From assembly GCA_035509315.1 (NCBI GenBank), contig DATJLS010000054.1, positions 124,001 to 188,000 on the forward strand: DNA of 64,000 nt, in the 5' to 3' direction. Shown in pieces: positions 1 through 8,571 of the stretch. The notes below the pieces were generated by a model that was not told the origin of the DNA, made no database searches, and was given only the letters and a program-made list of their open reading frames with translations. The DNA comes from JAKAWQ01 sp035509315. Lineage in GTDB: Bacteria > Pseudomonadota > Alphaproteobacteria > Acetobacterales > Acetobacteraceae. The number at the start of each line of letters is the position of its first letter. Positions within the stretch are counted from its first letter, which is position 1. Both the position numbers and the translations under genes were made by a program.

Positions 1-432
1 TTTATGAGCACGGTCTTGGCGTGAAGCAGGACTATGCCGAAGCGGCGAAGTTGTATCGCAAGGCCGCTGGCAAAGGCGATTCCACGGCGGAGTACGATCT
101 TGGCCTTCTTTATGCTGAAGGCCGGGGAGTGAAGCAAGACTTTGCCCAGGCGGCGGAATGGTATCGCAAGGCTGCCATTCAAGGTGACGAGGCGGCGCAA
201 TCCAATCTGGGCTATCTTTACGAGCATGGTCTTGGCGTGAAGCAGGACTATGCCGAGGCGGCGGAATGGTATCGCAAGGCTGCTCTCCAGGGGGATTCTG
301 CGGCAGAATTCGATCTTGGCTTTCTTTACGCTGAAGGCCGGGGAGTGAAGCAAGACTTTGCCCAGGCGGCGGAATGGTATCGCAAGGCTGCTCTTCAGGG
401 CGACGGAGACGCAGCGTACAACCTTGGCAATC
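1..432 (+). repeat. 216-bp tandem duplication coding two Sel1 repeats
   Basis: Bases 1-216 and 217-432 align without gaps and differ at scattered positions. Examples are the blocks beginning at 121 and at 337, which share a run starting ggccggggagtgaag. Each unit codes two 36-residue Sel1 repeats, 72 residues in all. The identity is much higher than is needed to preserve Sel1 structure, so the duplication is recent or maintained by gene conversion. Confidence 0.8.
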
Positions 433-1010
433 TTTACGATGCCGGTCACGGCGTGCCACAGAGCGACGCTGAAGCCATGAGGTGGTTCGCGAAGGACTCG
501 GCTACTGGCGATTCTGACGGGGAACGGCGGATCGGTGACATTCTTGCCCGCGAGAAGAAATACGATGAGGCGCTTGCCGCATACCGGAAATCGGTCCGGC
601 TGGCGCAAGCTGCACTGGTTGCGAATCCGAACGATTCCGACGCCAAGGAGGCCATTCCTCTCCTCGCCGGTGATGTCGGCGATGTCGCCTATGAGTTTCT
701 TCTTCAGGGCGAGTTCAAGAAGGCGCTGGATACGGCGAACCTCTCGGTCGGCCTGATGCCGGAATCGGTCTGGCTCCAGAGCAATCGCGCCGACGCGCTG
801 ATGATGCTTGGGAAGACGGACGAGGCGCGCGCGATCTATCTTCGGTTCCGGGCGGTCAAGGATGCCGGCAATGGCCAGTCTTGGACCGACGGTGTGCTGA
901 GCGACTTCGCCGCTTTGCGCAAGAAGGGATTTTCCAGCCCGTTGATGGCGGAGATCGAGACGACGTTGCGTACGACGACGGGCGAGGCTGACCCAACGGG
1001 CCAGCCGTAG
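1..1010 (+). CDS. Sel1-repeat (TPR-like) protein, 5' end outside window
   Basis: The reading frame is open from base 3, so the gene begins before the window; the GTG at 21 is internal to a repeat and is not a start. The visible part starts with at least four Sel1-like repeats of 36 residues, recognisable by alternating blocks such as YDLGLLYAEGRGV and FAQAAEWYRKAA. After them comes a longer helical part, about residues 170-310, that looks TPR-like. Sel1 repeats form alpha-solenoids that bind partner proteins, often in signalling or envelope assembly, so the partner cannot be named from sequence. Neighbouring repeats are nearly identical at DNA level, which suggests recent tandem duplication. 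The stop is TAG at 1008-1010. The SDR gene that follows starts 8 bases later and may be co-transcribed. Confidence 0.85.
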   Translation, partial: YEHGLGVKQDYAEAAKLYRKAAGKGDSTAEYDLGLLYAEGRGVKQDFAQAAEWYRKAAIQGDEAAQSNLGYLYEHGLGVKQDYAEAAEWYRKAALQGDSAAEFDLGFLYAEGRGVKQDFAQAAEWYRKAALQGDGDAAYNLGNLYDAGHGVPQSDAEAMRWFAKDSATGDSDGERRIGDILAREKKYDEALAAYRKSVRLAQAALVANPNDSDAKEAIPLLAGDVGDVAYEFLLQGEFKKALDTANLSVGLMPESVWLQSNRADALMMLGKTDEARAIYLRFRAVKDAGNGQSWTDGVLSDFAALRKKGFSSPLMAEIETTLRTTTGEADPTGQP

Positions 1011-1017
1011 AGTTGCC

Positions 1018-1719
1018 TTGAGCGCAATCCCCTACCATTCGGCGCTGATCGTTGGTGCGGGTTCGGGCATCAGCGCCTCGCTCGCCCGCTTGCTCGCGGC
1101 TGAGGGACTCGGTGTGGGTCTTGCCGCGCGCAATATCGAGAAGCTCACCCCGCTCGCCGCTGCGACCGGCGCGCATCTCTTCACTGCTGACGCTGCCGAG
1201 CCTGATGAAGCGGCAAAACTTTTCTCAGCGGTAGACGCCAAGCTCGGCGAGCCGGATGTTGTCATATACAATGCATCCGCTCGCGCTCAGGGCTCGCTAT
1301 TGGACCTCGATCCGGAGGCGGTGCGCCGTGCAATCGCGGTGACCGCCTTCGGCGGCTTCCTCGTCGCCCGCGAGGCCGCGCGGCGCATGGTGCCCCGCGG
1401 GCGCGGCGCGATCTTCTTCACCGGCGCGAGCGCCAGCGTGAAGGGATTTCCGCGTTCGGCGAGCTTTGCAATGGGCAAATTCGCGTTGCGCGGCCTGGCG
1501 GAGAGTGCTGCGCGCGAACTCGGGCCGAAGGGAGTCCACGTTGCCCATTTCGTCATTGACGGCGTGGTGCGCGGGGCTCGCTACCCCGATCCGCCGGAAC
1601 GGCCAGACAGCACGCTCGACCCCGATGCGATCGCGCAGGCTTATCTCGATCTGCTTGCCCAGCCGCGGAGCGCCTGGACATTCGAGATAGCACTGCGTCC
1701 CTGGGTGGAGAATTTTTAG
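1018..1719 (+). CDS. Short-chain dehydrogenase/reductase, catalytic Tyr replaced by Phe
   Basis: A 233-residue SDR with a Rossmann fold. The cofactor loop GAGSGIS lies at about residues 13-19, a variant of the NNAG motif (YNASA) at about 84-88, and the active-site Ser at about 138. The usual YxxxK reads FAMGK, with Phe150 where the catalytic tyrosine should be and Lys154 kept. Classical SDR chemistry needs that tyrosine, so the protein may use an altered mechanism or act as a non-canonical or regulatory member. The start is TTG at 1018, the only start upstream of the glycine loop that keeps the N-terminal strand. The gene follows the Sel1 gene closely. Substrate unknown. Confidence 0.8.
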   Translation: MSAIPYHSALIVGAGSGISASLARLLAAEGLGVGLAARNIEKLTPLAAATGAHLFTADAAEPDEAAKLFSAVDAKLGEPDVVIYNASARAQGSLLDLDPEAVRRAIAVTAFGGFLVAREAARRMVPRGRGAIFFTGASASVKGFPRSASFAMGKFALRGLAESAARELGPKGVHVAHFVIDGVVRGARYPDPPERPDSTLDPDAIAQAYLDLLAQPRSAWTFEIALRPWVENF

Positions 1720-1967
1720 ACGGGGAGCGGCTTATTCCGTTGCCAGGATCTCCCTCGGGCATGGGGGCTCGTTGCCAGGGCGCGGAGGCAGCGGACCGCT
1801 ACATCGTCGGCCTCCGTGGACCGGAACCTCGCCTTGCGAACCGACAATCCGCCAATTGCCAATCGGCCAATTGCCAGTCCACCGATTGCGGCAGTGCCGA
1901 TGGCGGGCGCTGTAATCCAAGTTGGAGGCGAGATTTCGTATTGGGTGATGCTGAAGCCTGCCCGCAA
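1716..1967 (-). CDS. Possible remnant of a short repeat-rich protein
   Basis: An 83-residue minus-strand frame whose middle reads AIGGLAIGRLAIGGL and then SVRKARFRSTEADDVAVRCL. This five-residue periodicity with IG and L positions resembles small pentapeptide-like or beta-solenoid proteins of proteobacteria that end in a charged segment. At DNA level the stretch at about 1850-1910 is an imperfect 15-bp tandem array built on gccaattgcc. The tail after that segment looks unrelated, so the gene may be decayed. No convincing ribosome-binding site was found. Treat it as tentative. Confidence 0.25.
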   Translation of the reverse strand: MRAGFSITQYEISPPTWITAPAIGTAAIGGLAIGRLAIGGLSVRKARFRSTEADDVAVRCLRALATSPHARGRSWQRNKPLPV

Positions 1968-1981
1968 TCTTTGCCTCGTCG

Positions 1982-2932
1982 TTATTCTCCGATCTCTTTT
2001 TCGTCTTGCGCGAGGTGACGGGCAAGCGCCATGAGTCGGCGGTCACGCCATTGCTGGCGTACGGCGAGGCGGGCGCGCGGGGTTTTTCGGCTCAGTTCCA
2101 CCTCAACGCGCTCGGCGAGCGTGCCAGACCAGTTTGTCGGCTCGGCCTGGGACTTCGCGATATGCCGATAAAGGCCTTCATAGCGGGCGACATAGTCCCG
2201 CACGCCGCCAGGGGCATTGAGATCGATGGTTTCGAACGGCCCCATGAAGGCCCAGCGCAGGCCGATACCTTTGCAGATGCCGGCATCAATGTCATCGGTT
2301 GAGGCATAACCCTCGGCCATGAGGCGGAAGGCCTCATGGAGCAGCGCGCCTTGGAGACGGTTCATGATGAAGCCGTCGAGTTCGCGGTGCATGACGATCG
2401 GCACCTGGCCGATCGCGCTCATCAGAACGCGGGTGCGTTCCATGATGGCCGGTTCGGTCCAGGGCGTGGGCACGAGCTCGACCGCAGGAACAAGGTAGGG
2501 CGGATTGATGGGATGGGCGACGAGACAACGATGCCGGCCTGCAAGCGTCTCAGTGAAGCGAGAGGGCAGGAGAGCGGAGCTCGAACTGGCAAGTACCGTG
2601 CCCGGCGCGGCGGCTTTGTCGAGCTCAGCGAAGATGGCGCGCTTGGCTTCCAGCTCTTCCGGGACATTCTCCTGCGCGTGCCGAACGCCTTCGAGCGCGA
2701 CCTCAATCGTCTCGGCCGCGGTGATCCGGCCGCTGACTTGCGCTGCGGTCTGGCCCGCCAGCATGGCGCGCGCTTCGAGATCACGGATGAGATCCGCGGC
2801 AGTGCGGAGCGTTTCCTCGACCCGCTGCGGATCGCTGTCATAGAGCGCGACAAGGCAGCCGCCGCGCGCGAAGGTGATGGCCCAGGCACGGCCGATCAGG
2901 CCGGCGCCGATGATCGCGATTTTTTCCGGCAT
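1982..2932 (-). CDS. 3-hydroxyacyl-CoA dehydrogenase family oxidoreductase (lambda-crystallin / gulonate or carnitine dehydrogenase type)
   Basis: The 316-residue protein has the NAD-binding loop GAGLIG at residues 9-14 and the 3-hydroxyacyl-CoA dehydrogenase layout of an N-terminal Rossmann domain and a C-terminal helical domain. The catalytic His is in the HPINPPYL segment near residue 140, and DGFIMNRLQ begins the second domain. Family members of this length without fused domains oxidise the C3 hydroxyl of free acids, such as L-gulonate or L-carnitine, rather than CoA esters. It is the last gene of the minus-strand sugar operon, directly after a beta-keto acid cleavage enzyme. That order suggests it makes the 3-keto acid that the neighbour cleaves. 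The substrate is inferred, not shown. Confidence 0.8.
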   Translation of the reverse strand: MPEKIAIIGAGLIGRAWAITFARGGCLVALYDSDPQRVEETLRTAADLIRDLEARAMLAGQTAAQVSGRITAAETIEVALEGVRHAQENVPEELEAKRAIFAELDKAAAPGTVLASSSSALLPSRFTETLAGRHRCLVAHPINPPYLVPAVELVPTPWTEPAIMERTRVLMSAIGQVPIVMHRELDGFIMNRLQGALLHEAFRLMAEGYASTDDIDAGICKGIGLRWAFMGPFETIDLNAPGGVRDYVARYEGLYRHIAKSQAEPTNWSGTLAERVEVELSRKTPRARLAVRQQWRDRRLMALARHLAQDEKEIGE

Positions 2933-2954
2933 CGCCAGTCTCCCGATCCGCGCT

Positions 2955-3899
2955 TCAGAAATTGACCCGGTCCGGCCCCTTCAGGGAGAGGATCTCCCGT
3001 GCCTCGTCAGGCGTGGCGATGCCGAGACCGAGCCCCTCGATGATCTGGCGCGCTGCGTTGACCTGCTCGGCGCTCGACCGGGCGAGCTTGCCCGGCCCGA
3101 TCCAGAGCGAATCCTCGAGCCCGACACGCACATTTCCACCCATCGCAGCGGCTTCCGCCGCAATAGGAAGCTGATTGCGTCCTGCTCCGAGGACCGACCA
3201 GCGATATTGCGTGCCGAAGAGCCTGTCCGCGGTGCGCTTCATGTGCATCACGTCCTCCGGATGCGGGCCGATGCCGCCCAGGATTCCGAACACGGTCTGG
3301 ACGAAGAGGGGCGGCTTCACCAGGCCGCGCTCAAGGAAATGATGCAGGTTGTAGAGATGGCCGATATCGTAGCATTCGAACTCAAATCGGGTGCCGGCAT
3401 CACCGAGCGTGCGCAGGACGAACTCGATATCCTGAAACGTATTTCGGAAGATCAGATCGCGAGAGTTCTCGAGATGCTCGCGCTCCCATTCGTGGCGGAA
3501 TTCCTTGAAGCGGCCAAGCATGGGGAAAAGGCCGAAATTCATCGAGCCCATGTTGAGCGAGGCGATTTCGGGCTTGAAGGTCTCCGCTGGGCGGACGCGC
3601 TCCTGCACGGTCATGTACGGTGCGCCGCCGGTCGTGAGATTGATCACCGCACTCGTGCGCTGCTTGATGCGGGAGAGGAAGCGCCCGAAGGCATCGGGCG
3701 ATTGGTCGGGCTTGCCGGTCTCTGGATTGCGAGCGTGGAGATGCACGATCGCTGCACCCGCTTCGGCGGCCTCGATCGCGGCCTCGGCAATCTGCTCCGC
3801 CGTCACCGGGAGATAGGGCGACATGCTCGGTGTATGAATCGCGCCCGTGATCGCGCAGGTGATGATGACCTTGCGCTCTCGTGCGGATGGTTGTGCCAC
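2955..3899 (-). CDS. Beta-keto acid cleavage enzyme (BKACE, DUF849 family)
   Basis: A 314-residue TIM-barrel protein of the BKACE/Kce family. It opens with VIITCAITGAIHTPSMSP, and the metal-binding histidine pair is visible in IVHLHAR near residue 50. The conserved INLTTGG strand and an ECYD segment follow. These enzymes condense a beta-keto acid with acetyl-CoA and release acetoacetate plus a CoA thioester, using zinc. The start is GTG at 3899, preceded by a GA-rich ribosome-binding site. It lies 22 bases upstream of the 3-hydroxy-acid dehydrogenase gene and downstream of two lactonases, so a beta-keto aldonate or 2-deoxyaldonate is a plausible substrate. Carnitine breakdown also pairs these two families and is the main alternative. 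Confidence 0.88.
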   Translation of the reverse strand: MAQPSARERKVIITCAITGAIHTPSMSPYLPVTAEQIAEAAIEAAEAGAAIVHLHARNPETGKPDQSPDAFGRFLSRIKQRTSAVINLTTGGAPYMTVQERVRPAETFKPEIASLNMGSMNFGLFPMLGRFKEFRHEWEREHLENSRDLIFRNTFQDIEFVLRTLGDAGTRFEFECYDIGHLYNLHHFLERGLVKPPLFVQTVFGILGGIGPHPEDVMHMKRTADRLFGTQYRWSVLGAGRNQLPIAAEAAAMGGNVRVGLEDSLWIGPGKLARSSAEQVNAARQIIEGLGLGIATPDEAREILSLKGPDRVNF

Positions 3900-3949
3900 T
3901 GTCTTTCGTCCTCTCGCTCGAATGAATTGGCCCGAATGGATTGACCGGT

Positions 3950-4822
3950 TCAGCCGGCAAAACGCGGCTCCGGCACGCCACGGATGCCGAGATCACGGAC
4001 CGCGAAGAGAGAGCCCCGCAGCACGCCATCCCCCGGGAAGCGTGGCAAGGGGGGTTTTGCCATGCTGGTGACGAAGAGGATGTCGAGATTCGGGCCGCCG
4101 AACATCACGCTCGTCACCTTCTTCACCGGCATCTCGATGATACGGTCGATGCTGCCGTCCGGGCGATAGCGCACGATCTTGCCGACATAGACCTGCGCGC
4201 TCCAGACACAGCCTTCCGCATCCACGGTCGCGCCGTCGAACCCGCCGCCATCATTGGGCCGGGTGCAGAAGGTGCGCTTGTGGAAGACGTTTCCGGTTGC
4301 CGGGTCATAGTCATAGGCCGAGATTTCGCCGGACCAGGTGTCGGTGAAATAGAAAATGCGCCCATCGGGGCTCCAGCACGGGCCGTTGCTGACGATGATG
4401 CCGGTGTCGATCTTTGTCACCGTGAGGTCCGGGGCAAGGGAATAGAGGGCGCCGTTCGGGCCGTCCTCCATCGTGTCCATCGAGCCCGCGACAAAGCGCC
4501 CAGCCTTGTCCACTTTGCCGTCATTGAGCCGATTGTTGGGCTTGTCCGGCTCGGGGTCATGAATGGGGGAGACATCGCCCGTCTTGAAATCGAGCGCATG
4601 AAAGCCGCGCGCGAGCGAGACGATTGCGCCGCCATTCTTGCGCAGGCACATCGAGCCGATTTTTTGCGGCATATCCCAGGCACGGACTTCCCTTCCATCC
4701 ACGGTGCAGCGGAAGACGCGGCCGTCAAAACTGTCGATCCAGTAGAGTCGTTCCTCCTCGACATCCCAGAGCGGGCCTTCGCCGAGCGTGGTCTTTACAT
4801 CCACGAGCACATCGATGCGCAT
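3950..4822 (-). CDS. SMP-30/gluconolactonase family lactonase
   Basis: A 290-residue six-bladed beta-propeller of the SMP-30/gluconolactonase/LRE family. It begins with the conserved LGEGPLWD segment, whose Glu is a metal ligand, and contains RLNDGKVD, the ISNGPCWSPD-type strand (IVSNGPCW) and the FDGATVDAEG region near residue 195. Family members hydrolyse sugar lactones to aldonates with a divalent cation. It is one of two paralogous lactonases in the operon; the other lies 14 bases upstream. Two lactonases could act on lactones of different ring size or stereochemistry, or reflect a recent duplication. No signal peptide is seen, so it should work in the cytoplasm. Confidence 0.88.
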   Translation of the reverse strand: MRIDVLVDVKTTLGEGPLWDVEEERLYWIDSFDGRVFRCTVDGREVRAWDMPQKIGSMCLRKNGGAIVSLARGFHALDFKTGDVSPIHDPEPDKPNNRLNDGKVDKAGRFVAGSMDTMEDGPNGALYSLAPDLTVTKIDTGIIVSNGPCWSPDGRIFYFTDTWSGEISAYDYDPATGNVFHKRTFCTRPNDGGGFDGATVDAEGCVWSAQVYVGKIVRYRPDGSIDRIIEMPVKKVTSVMFGGPNLDILFVTSMAKPPLPRFPGDGVLRGSLFAVRDLGIRGVPEPRFAG

Positions 4823-4836
4823 GTTGTTCCTCTTCC

Positions 4837-5712
4837 TCAGCCGCGGAAGCGCGGCTCGGGCAGGCCGCGGACGCCGAGCCCGTGCACCGCGAAGAGGCCC
4901 CCGGCTTCGCGTTCCTGCCGCCGTCTTCCCTGATAGGGTCGCGCCATCGAGGTGACATAGAGGATATCGAGATCAACGCCGCCGAAGCTCACGCTGGTGA
5001 TGCTGTCCACCGGCATGCCGATCATCCGATCGATCGTGCCGTCCGGCGCGAAGCGCACCAGCCGTCCGCCATAGACCTCGACGCTCCAGACAAAGCCCTC
5101 CTCATCGACCGTGGCGCCGTCCGGATAGCCGCGCAGATGACCTTCGAAATTCGCAAAGATGCGGCGGCTCAGAAGATCGCCGGTTGCGGCATCATACTGA
5201 TAGGACCAGATGGCGCGGCGGAACGTGTCGGCGAAGTAGAATATGCCGCCGTCGGGGCTCCAGCATGGACCATTGCTGACGACAATGTTCTCCTCGAGCT
5301 TGGTTACGCGAAGATCGGGATCGAGACGATAGAGACCGCCGAGCGGCTCCCGCTCTTCGTAGTCCATATAACCCACGAGAAAACGGCCCTGGCGATCCAC
5401 CTTGCCGTCATTCATCCGCGTGCGGCGGATGTTGCTTTCGGGATCCGCGATCGGTTTCGCGATACCGGTATCGAAATCGAAGAAATGGAATCCGTTGCGC
5501 AAAGAGACAACCGCGCCGCCGCCGGCGCGCAGGCACATCGAGCCGATATGCTCGGGGACTCTCCAGCTTTTGTGTTCCTGACCGTGCGGATCAGTGCGGT
5601 GGATCGCGCAACCGTGGCTGTCGATCCAATAGAGACGCTGCTCATTCACGTCCCACAGCGGACCTTCGCCGAGCTCGTTCCGTGCGTCGACCAGCAATTC
5701 GATCCGAAACAT
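4837..5712 (-). CDS. SMP-30/gluconolactonase family lactonase, second copy
   Basis: A 291-residue paralogue of the downstream lactonase. It shares LGEGPLWDVNEQRLYWIDS near the start, RMNDGKVDRQGRF, NIVVSNGPCWSPDGG and YPDGATVDEEGFVW. The start chosen is ATG at 5712, because its product lines up with the N-terminus of the neighbouring paralogue; an in-frame ATG nine codons upstream lies inside the previous gene region. The SDR gene ends 10 bases upstream, so the two are probably co-translated. Expected reaction: hydrolysis of a sugar lactone made by the SDR. Divergence between the copies is clear at DNA level, so this is not a very recent duplication. Confidence 0.88.
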   Translation of the reverse strand: MFRIELLVDARNELGEGPLWDVNEQRLYWIDSHGCAIHRTDPHGQEHKSWRVPEHIGSMCLRAGGGAVVSLRNGFHFFDFDTGIAKPIADPESNIRRTRMNDGKVDRQGRFLVGYMDYEEREPLGGLYRLDPDLRVTKLEENIVVSNGPCWSPDGGIFYFADTFRRAIWSYQYDAATGDLLSRRIFANFEGHLRGYPDGATVDEEGFVWSVEVYGGRLVRFAPDGTIDRMIGMPVDSITSVSFGGVDLDILYVTSMARPYQGRRRQEREAGGLFAVHGLGVRGLPEPRFRG

Positions 5713-5722
5713 GGATTTTCCT

Positions 5723-6496
5723 TCAGAGCGTCTCGACATTGCCGCAGACGCCGATCGACTGGCCGGAAACGTTGCGCCCGAGCGGCGAGGCGAGGAAGAG
5801 CACCATCTGCGCCACGTCCTCGGCCGTCACCATGCGGCGGAGCGAGACTTTTTCGAGATATTGCGTTTCCATCTCGGCATAGGTCAGTCCGAGCTGCGCA
5901 GCGCGGGCGCGGATCACGCCTTCAATGCGGGGTCCCTTGACGATTCCGGGCAGGATGGCGTTGACGGCAATTCCGGAGGGACCAAGCTCTTTCGCGAGAC
6001 TTTGCGTGAACCCGATGACCCCCCATTTCGCCGCCGAATACGGTGTGCGGTAGGCATAGCCATGGCGACCGGCGGCCGACGACATATTGATGATGGCGCC
6101 GCTGGCGTTTTGTTTGAGAAGAGGCACGGCGCGGCGCGCGCAGAGAAACTGGCCCGTGAGGTCGATATCGATGCAGCGTCGCCATTCCGCGGGATCGATC
6201 TCCTCGACCGCGCCGGTGGGGCCGGCGATGCCGGCATTGTTCACCAGCACATCGAGCCCGCCGAGCGTGCTTGCCGCCTCGTCGAACAGCCGGTCCACCT
6301 GTGCCTCGTCGGAAACGTCGGCAAGCGTCGTGCCGACGCCGAGGCTTCGGGCGCAGGCGGCCAGTGTTTCGGCATCGACGTCGCAGATATATACGCGCGC
6401 GCCGGCACCCGCCAGGGCTTCGACGATGGCACGCCCGATTCCCGCGGCGCCGGCGGTGACGACGACTCTTTGCCCCTCGGCGCTCAACCCTGCCAT
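5723..6496 (-). CDS. SDR family NAD(P)-dependent oxidoreductase, probable sugar dehydrogenase
   Basis: The 257-residue protein is a classical SDR with the cofactor loop GAAGIG at residues 16-21, an acidic residue after the second strand (CDVD) that favours NAD, the NNAG motif, catalytic Ser in NMSSAAG and YSAAK near residue 155. A GGACAGAAGGAG-type ribosome-binding site precedes the ATG. Members in sugar operons oxidise an aldose to its lactone or an aldonate to a keto-aldonate. It is followed by two lactonases and preceded by the fused sugar permease, so oxidation of the imported sugar to a lactone is the simplest reading. Confidence 0.85.
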   Translation of the reverse strand: MAGLSAEGQRVVVTAGAAGIGRAIVEALAGAGARVYICDVDAETLAACARSLGVGTTLADVSDEAQVDRLFDEAASTLGGLDVLVNNAGIAGPTGAVEEIDPAEWRRCIDIDLTGQFLCARRAVPLLKQNASGAIINMSSAAGRHGYAYRTPYSAAKWGVIGFTQSLAKELGPSGIAVNAILPGIVKGPRIEGVIRARAAQLGLTYAEMETQYLEKVSLRRMVTAEDVAQMVLFLASPLGRNVSGQSIGVCGNVETL

Positions 6497-6510
6497 GCTC
6501 GCTCCTTCTG

Positions 6511-8571
6511 TCAGGCCCGTCGCTCGCGCAGCGCGACGACGGCGCTGAGCACAACGAGGCCGAAAATGATATCGCGGGTGGCATCCGGCAGGGTGGTGCC
6601 GGCGAGCAGCGTGGAAAGCGCGGTCAGCAGCAGAACACCGCCCAGCATGCCGAGATAATGGCCGCGGCCACCTGTGATCAGCGTGCCGCCGACGACGACC
6701 ACGGCGATCGAGGGGAGGAGGTAGTCATCGCCCATGCCGAGGCTCGCCTGGCCGGAGAAGCCCGAGAGCAGGATGCCGACAAGGGCGCTGCAAAACCCGG
6801 AGAGTGCGTAGACGCCGATCAGGGTGCCGCCGACGCCGACCGCGGAAAGCCGCGCGACCAGCGGGCTGTTGCCGACGGCATAGATACGCCGGCCGAACAC
6901 GGTCCGGTCGAGCAGGAGGAGGGCGGCGAGCACGAAGAGGACAAGGAACCAGACGACCGGCGTGGGCCCCAGGAAATGGCCGGTCATGAACCAGCGCTGG
7001 GCGGGCGAAGCGAAGCCGGCCGGCGTGCCGTTGCAATAGACAAGGGCGGCGCCTTGCAGGATGCCGTTCATCGCCAGGGTCATCACGATCGGTGGCAGGC
7101 CGAGCAACACAATGCCGAGCCCGTTGATGGCCCCGAGCACGACGCCGAAAGCGAGACCAAGCGGAATTGCCCAGAGGGCGATGATATCCGAGCCGTGGAT
7201 CAGGCCGGAGGTGAGAATGCCGATGAAGCCGATCATCCATGGCACAGAGAGATCGAGCCCGCCCGTGAGAATCGCCGCACCCTGACCGAGCGCGAGAATC
7301 GCGAGGAAAGAGGAGAGAACGAGGAGCGAGTCGAAATATCCGGGATTGTCGAGCGTGCCGCCGAAGACCGCCTGGGAGACCACGAGAACGATGACGAAAC
7401 CGACATAGGCTGGCAGGATCGTGCGCAGCGCCTCGCGGTGGCGCGCGAACCAGGATGCGATGGCCGCAGATTGTTCGGCATGCAACGGTGCCGGCAGCAC
7501 CGGCGCGGCAGCAACGCCAGAGTGGACCGAGGCCAGTGCGCCACGGGCGCGCGCGGCCAGCTTGTCACGTGCCAGCCTGAGATAGAACGCGATCGGCGAG
7601 TGGCGATTGAGCGAGGCGGCGAGCACCGCGAGCAGCAGGATCACCCCTTCCGCAACCGAGCTGTAATAGGCGGAGACATTGAGCACGAGGAGGATATTGA
7701 CGAGGATCATCAGCGTATAGGCGCCGACGATCGAGCCGATGCAGCCGCCACGGCCGCCGCCGAGCAACGTGCCGCCAAGCACCACGGCAGCGAACACCTC
7801 GAGCAGCATCGGCCGCCCGACCAGCGGATCCCCCGACCCGGTCTGCGCGGAGATGAAAGCACCGGCCGCGCCGTAGAAGAGGCCGGCAAGGACATAGGCC
7901 CAGAACTTCACCCAGCCGGTGCGGATGCCCGCTGCGTGCGCGGCCTCCTCGTCGCTGCCCACGGCATAGATCCCGATCCCGAGGCGGGAATTCCGGATCA
8001 GCCGCCAGACGAGGGCGGCGACCAGCAGCACGACGATGGGTGCGGGCAGCAGGTTCGGGATCGCATCGCCGCTGAAGAAGGCGGCAAATCCCGGCGCGAT
8101 GCTTCCTCCCGGCTTCTCCATCACGAGCAGCGTGACACCCTGGACGATGAACATGGTGGAAAGGGTGACGACGATCGACTGCATGCGGACGAAGGCGACG
8201 AAGACGCCGTTGAACGCGCCGACCAACGCGCCGACCGCGAGGGCGACCGCAAAGAATGCGACCTGCGAGAGGGGCGAGGTTCCCATCGCGCTCGCCAGCA
8301 CCACATTGACGAGCGAAACGACGGCACCCGTGGAAAGATCGAAGCCGCCGGTGAGGATGACGATGGTCTGCCCCATCGCCGCGAGCGCGAGCGTCGCCCC
8401 GCCCGCGGACATGAAATGGATCTCGAAATAGCTGAAGGCGCCCGGCGTGATCACGTCCACTGCCAGGAACAGCACCACAAACACCGCAATGGCGACGATC
8501 AGGCCCCGATGGCGGCGGAAATCCGGGAGCCACGTCGTGCGGTGCCGTGCGGGGAGGGCGAGCGTGCTCAT
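6511..8571 (-). CDS. Fused double permease of a sugar ABC transporter (BPD_transp_2 twice)
   Basis: One 686-residue chain holds two complete permease domains of the ribose/xylose-type family. Each half carries its own ILTGGFDLS or ILTGGLDLS signature, a GxNG segment and a VVLGGTLLGGGRG or VVVGGTLITGGRG motif near its end. The halves are joined by a proline- and alanine-rich linker of about 50 residues. Permeases of this family normally form homo- or heterodimers of separate chains, so the fusion supplies a built-in heterodimer. The start is ATG at 8571, overlapping the TGA of the ATPase gene by four bases (ATGA), a sign of translational coupling. A longer in-frame extension upstream lies inside the ATPase gene and is rejected. 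Confidence 0.9.
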   Translation of the reverse strand: MSTLALPARHRTTWLPDFRRHRGLIVAIAVFVVLFLAVDVITPGAFSYFEIHFMSAGGATLALAAMGQTIVILTGGFDLSTGAVVSLVNVVLASAMGTSPLSQVAFFAVALAVGALVGAFNGVFVAFVRMQSIVVTLSTMFIVQGVTLLVMEKPGGSIAPGFAAFFSGDAIPNLLPAPIVVLLVAALVWRLIRNSRLGIGIYAVGSDEEAAHAAGIRTGWVKFWAYVLAGLFYGAAGAFISAQTGSGDPLVGRPMLLEVFAAVVLGGTLLGGGRGGCIGSIVGAYTLMILVNILLVLNVSAYYSSVAEGVILLLAVLAASLNRHSPIAFYLRLARDKLAARARGALASVHSGVAAAPVLPAPLHAEQSAAIASWFARHREALRTILPAYVGFVIVLVVSQAVFGGTLDNPGYFDSLLVLSSFLAILALGQGAAILTGGLDLSVPWMIGFIGILTSGLIHGSDIIALWAIPLGLAFGVVLGAINGLGIVLLGLPPIVMTLAMNGILQGAALVYCNGTPAGFASPAQRWFMTGHFLGPTPVVWFLVLFVLAALLLLDRTVFGRRIYAVGNSPLVARLSAVGVGGTLIGVYALSGFCSALVGILLSGFSGQASLGMGDDYLLPSIAVVVVGGTLITGGRGHYLGMLGGVLLLTALSTLLAGTTLPDATRDIIFGLVVLSAVVALRERRA

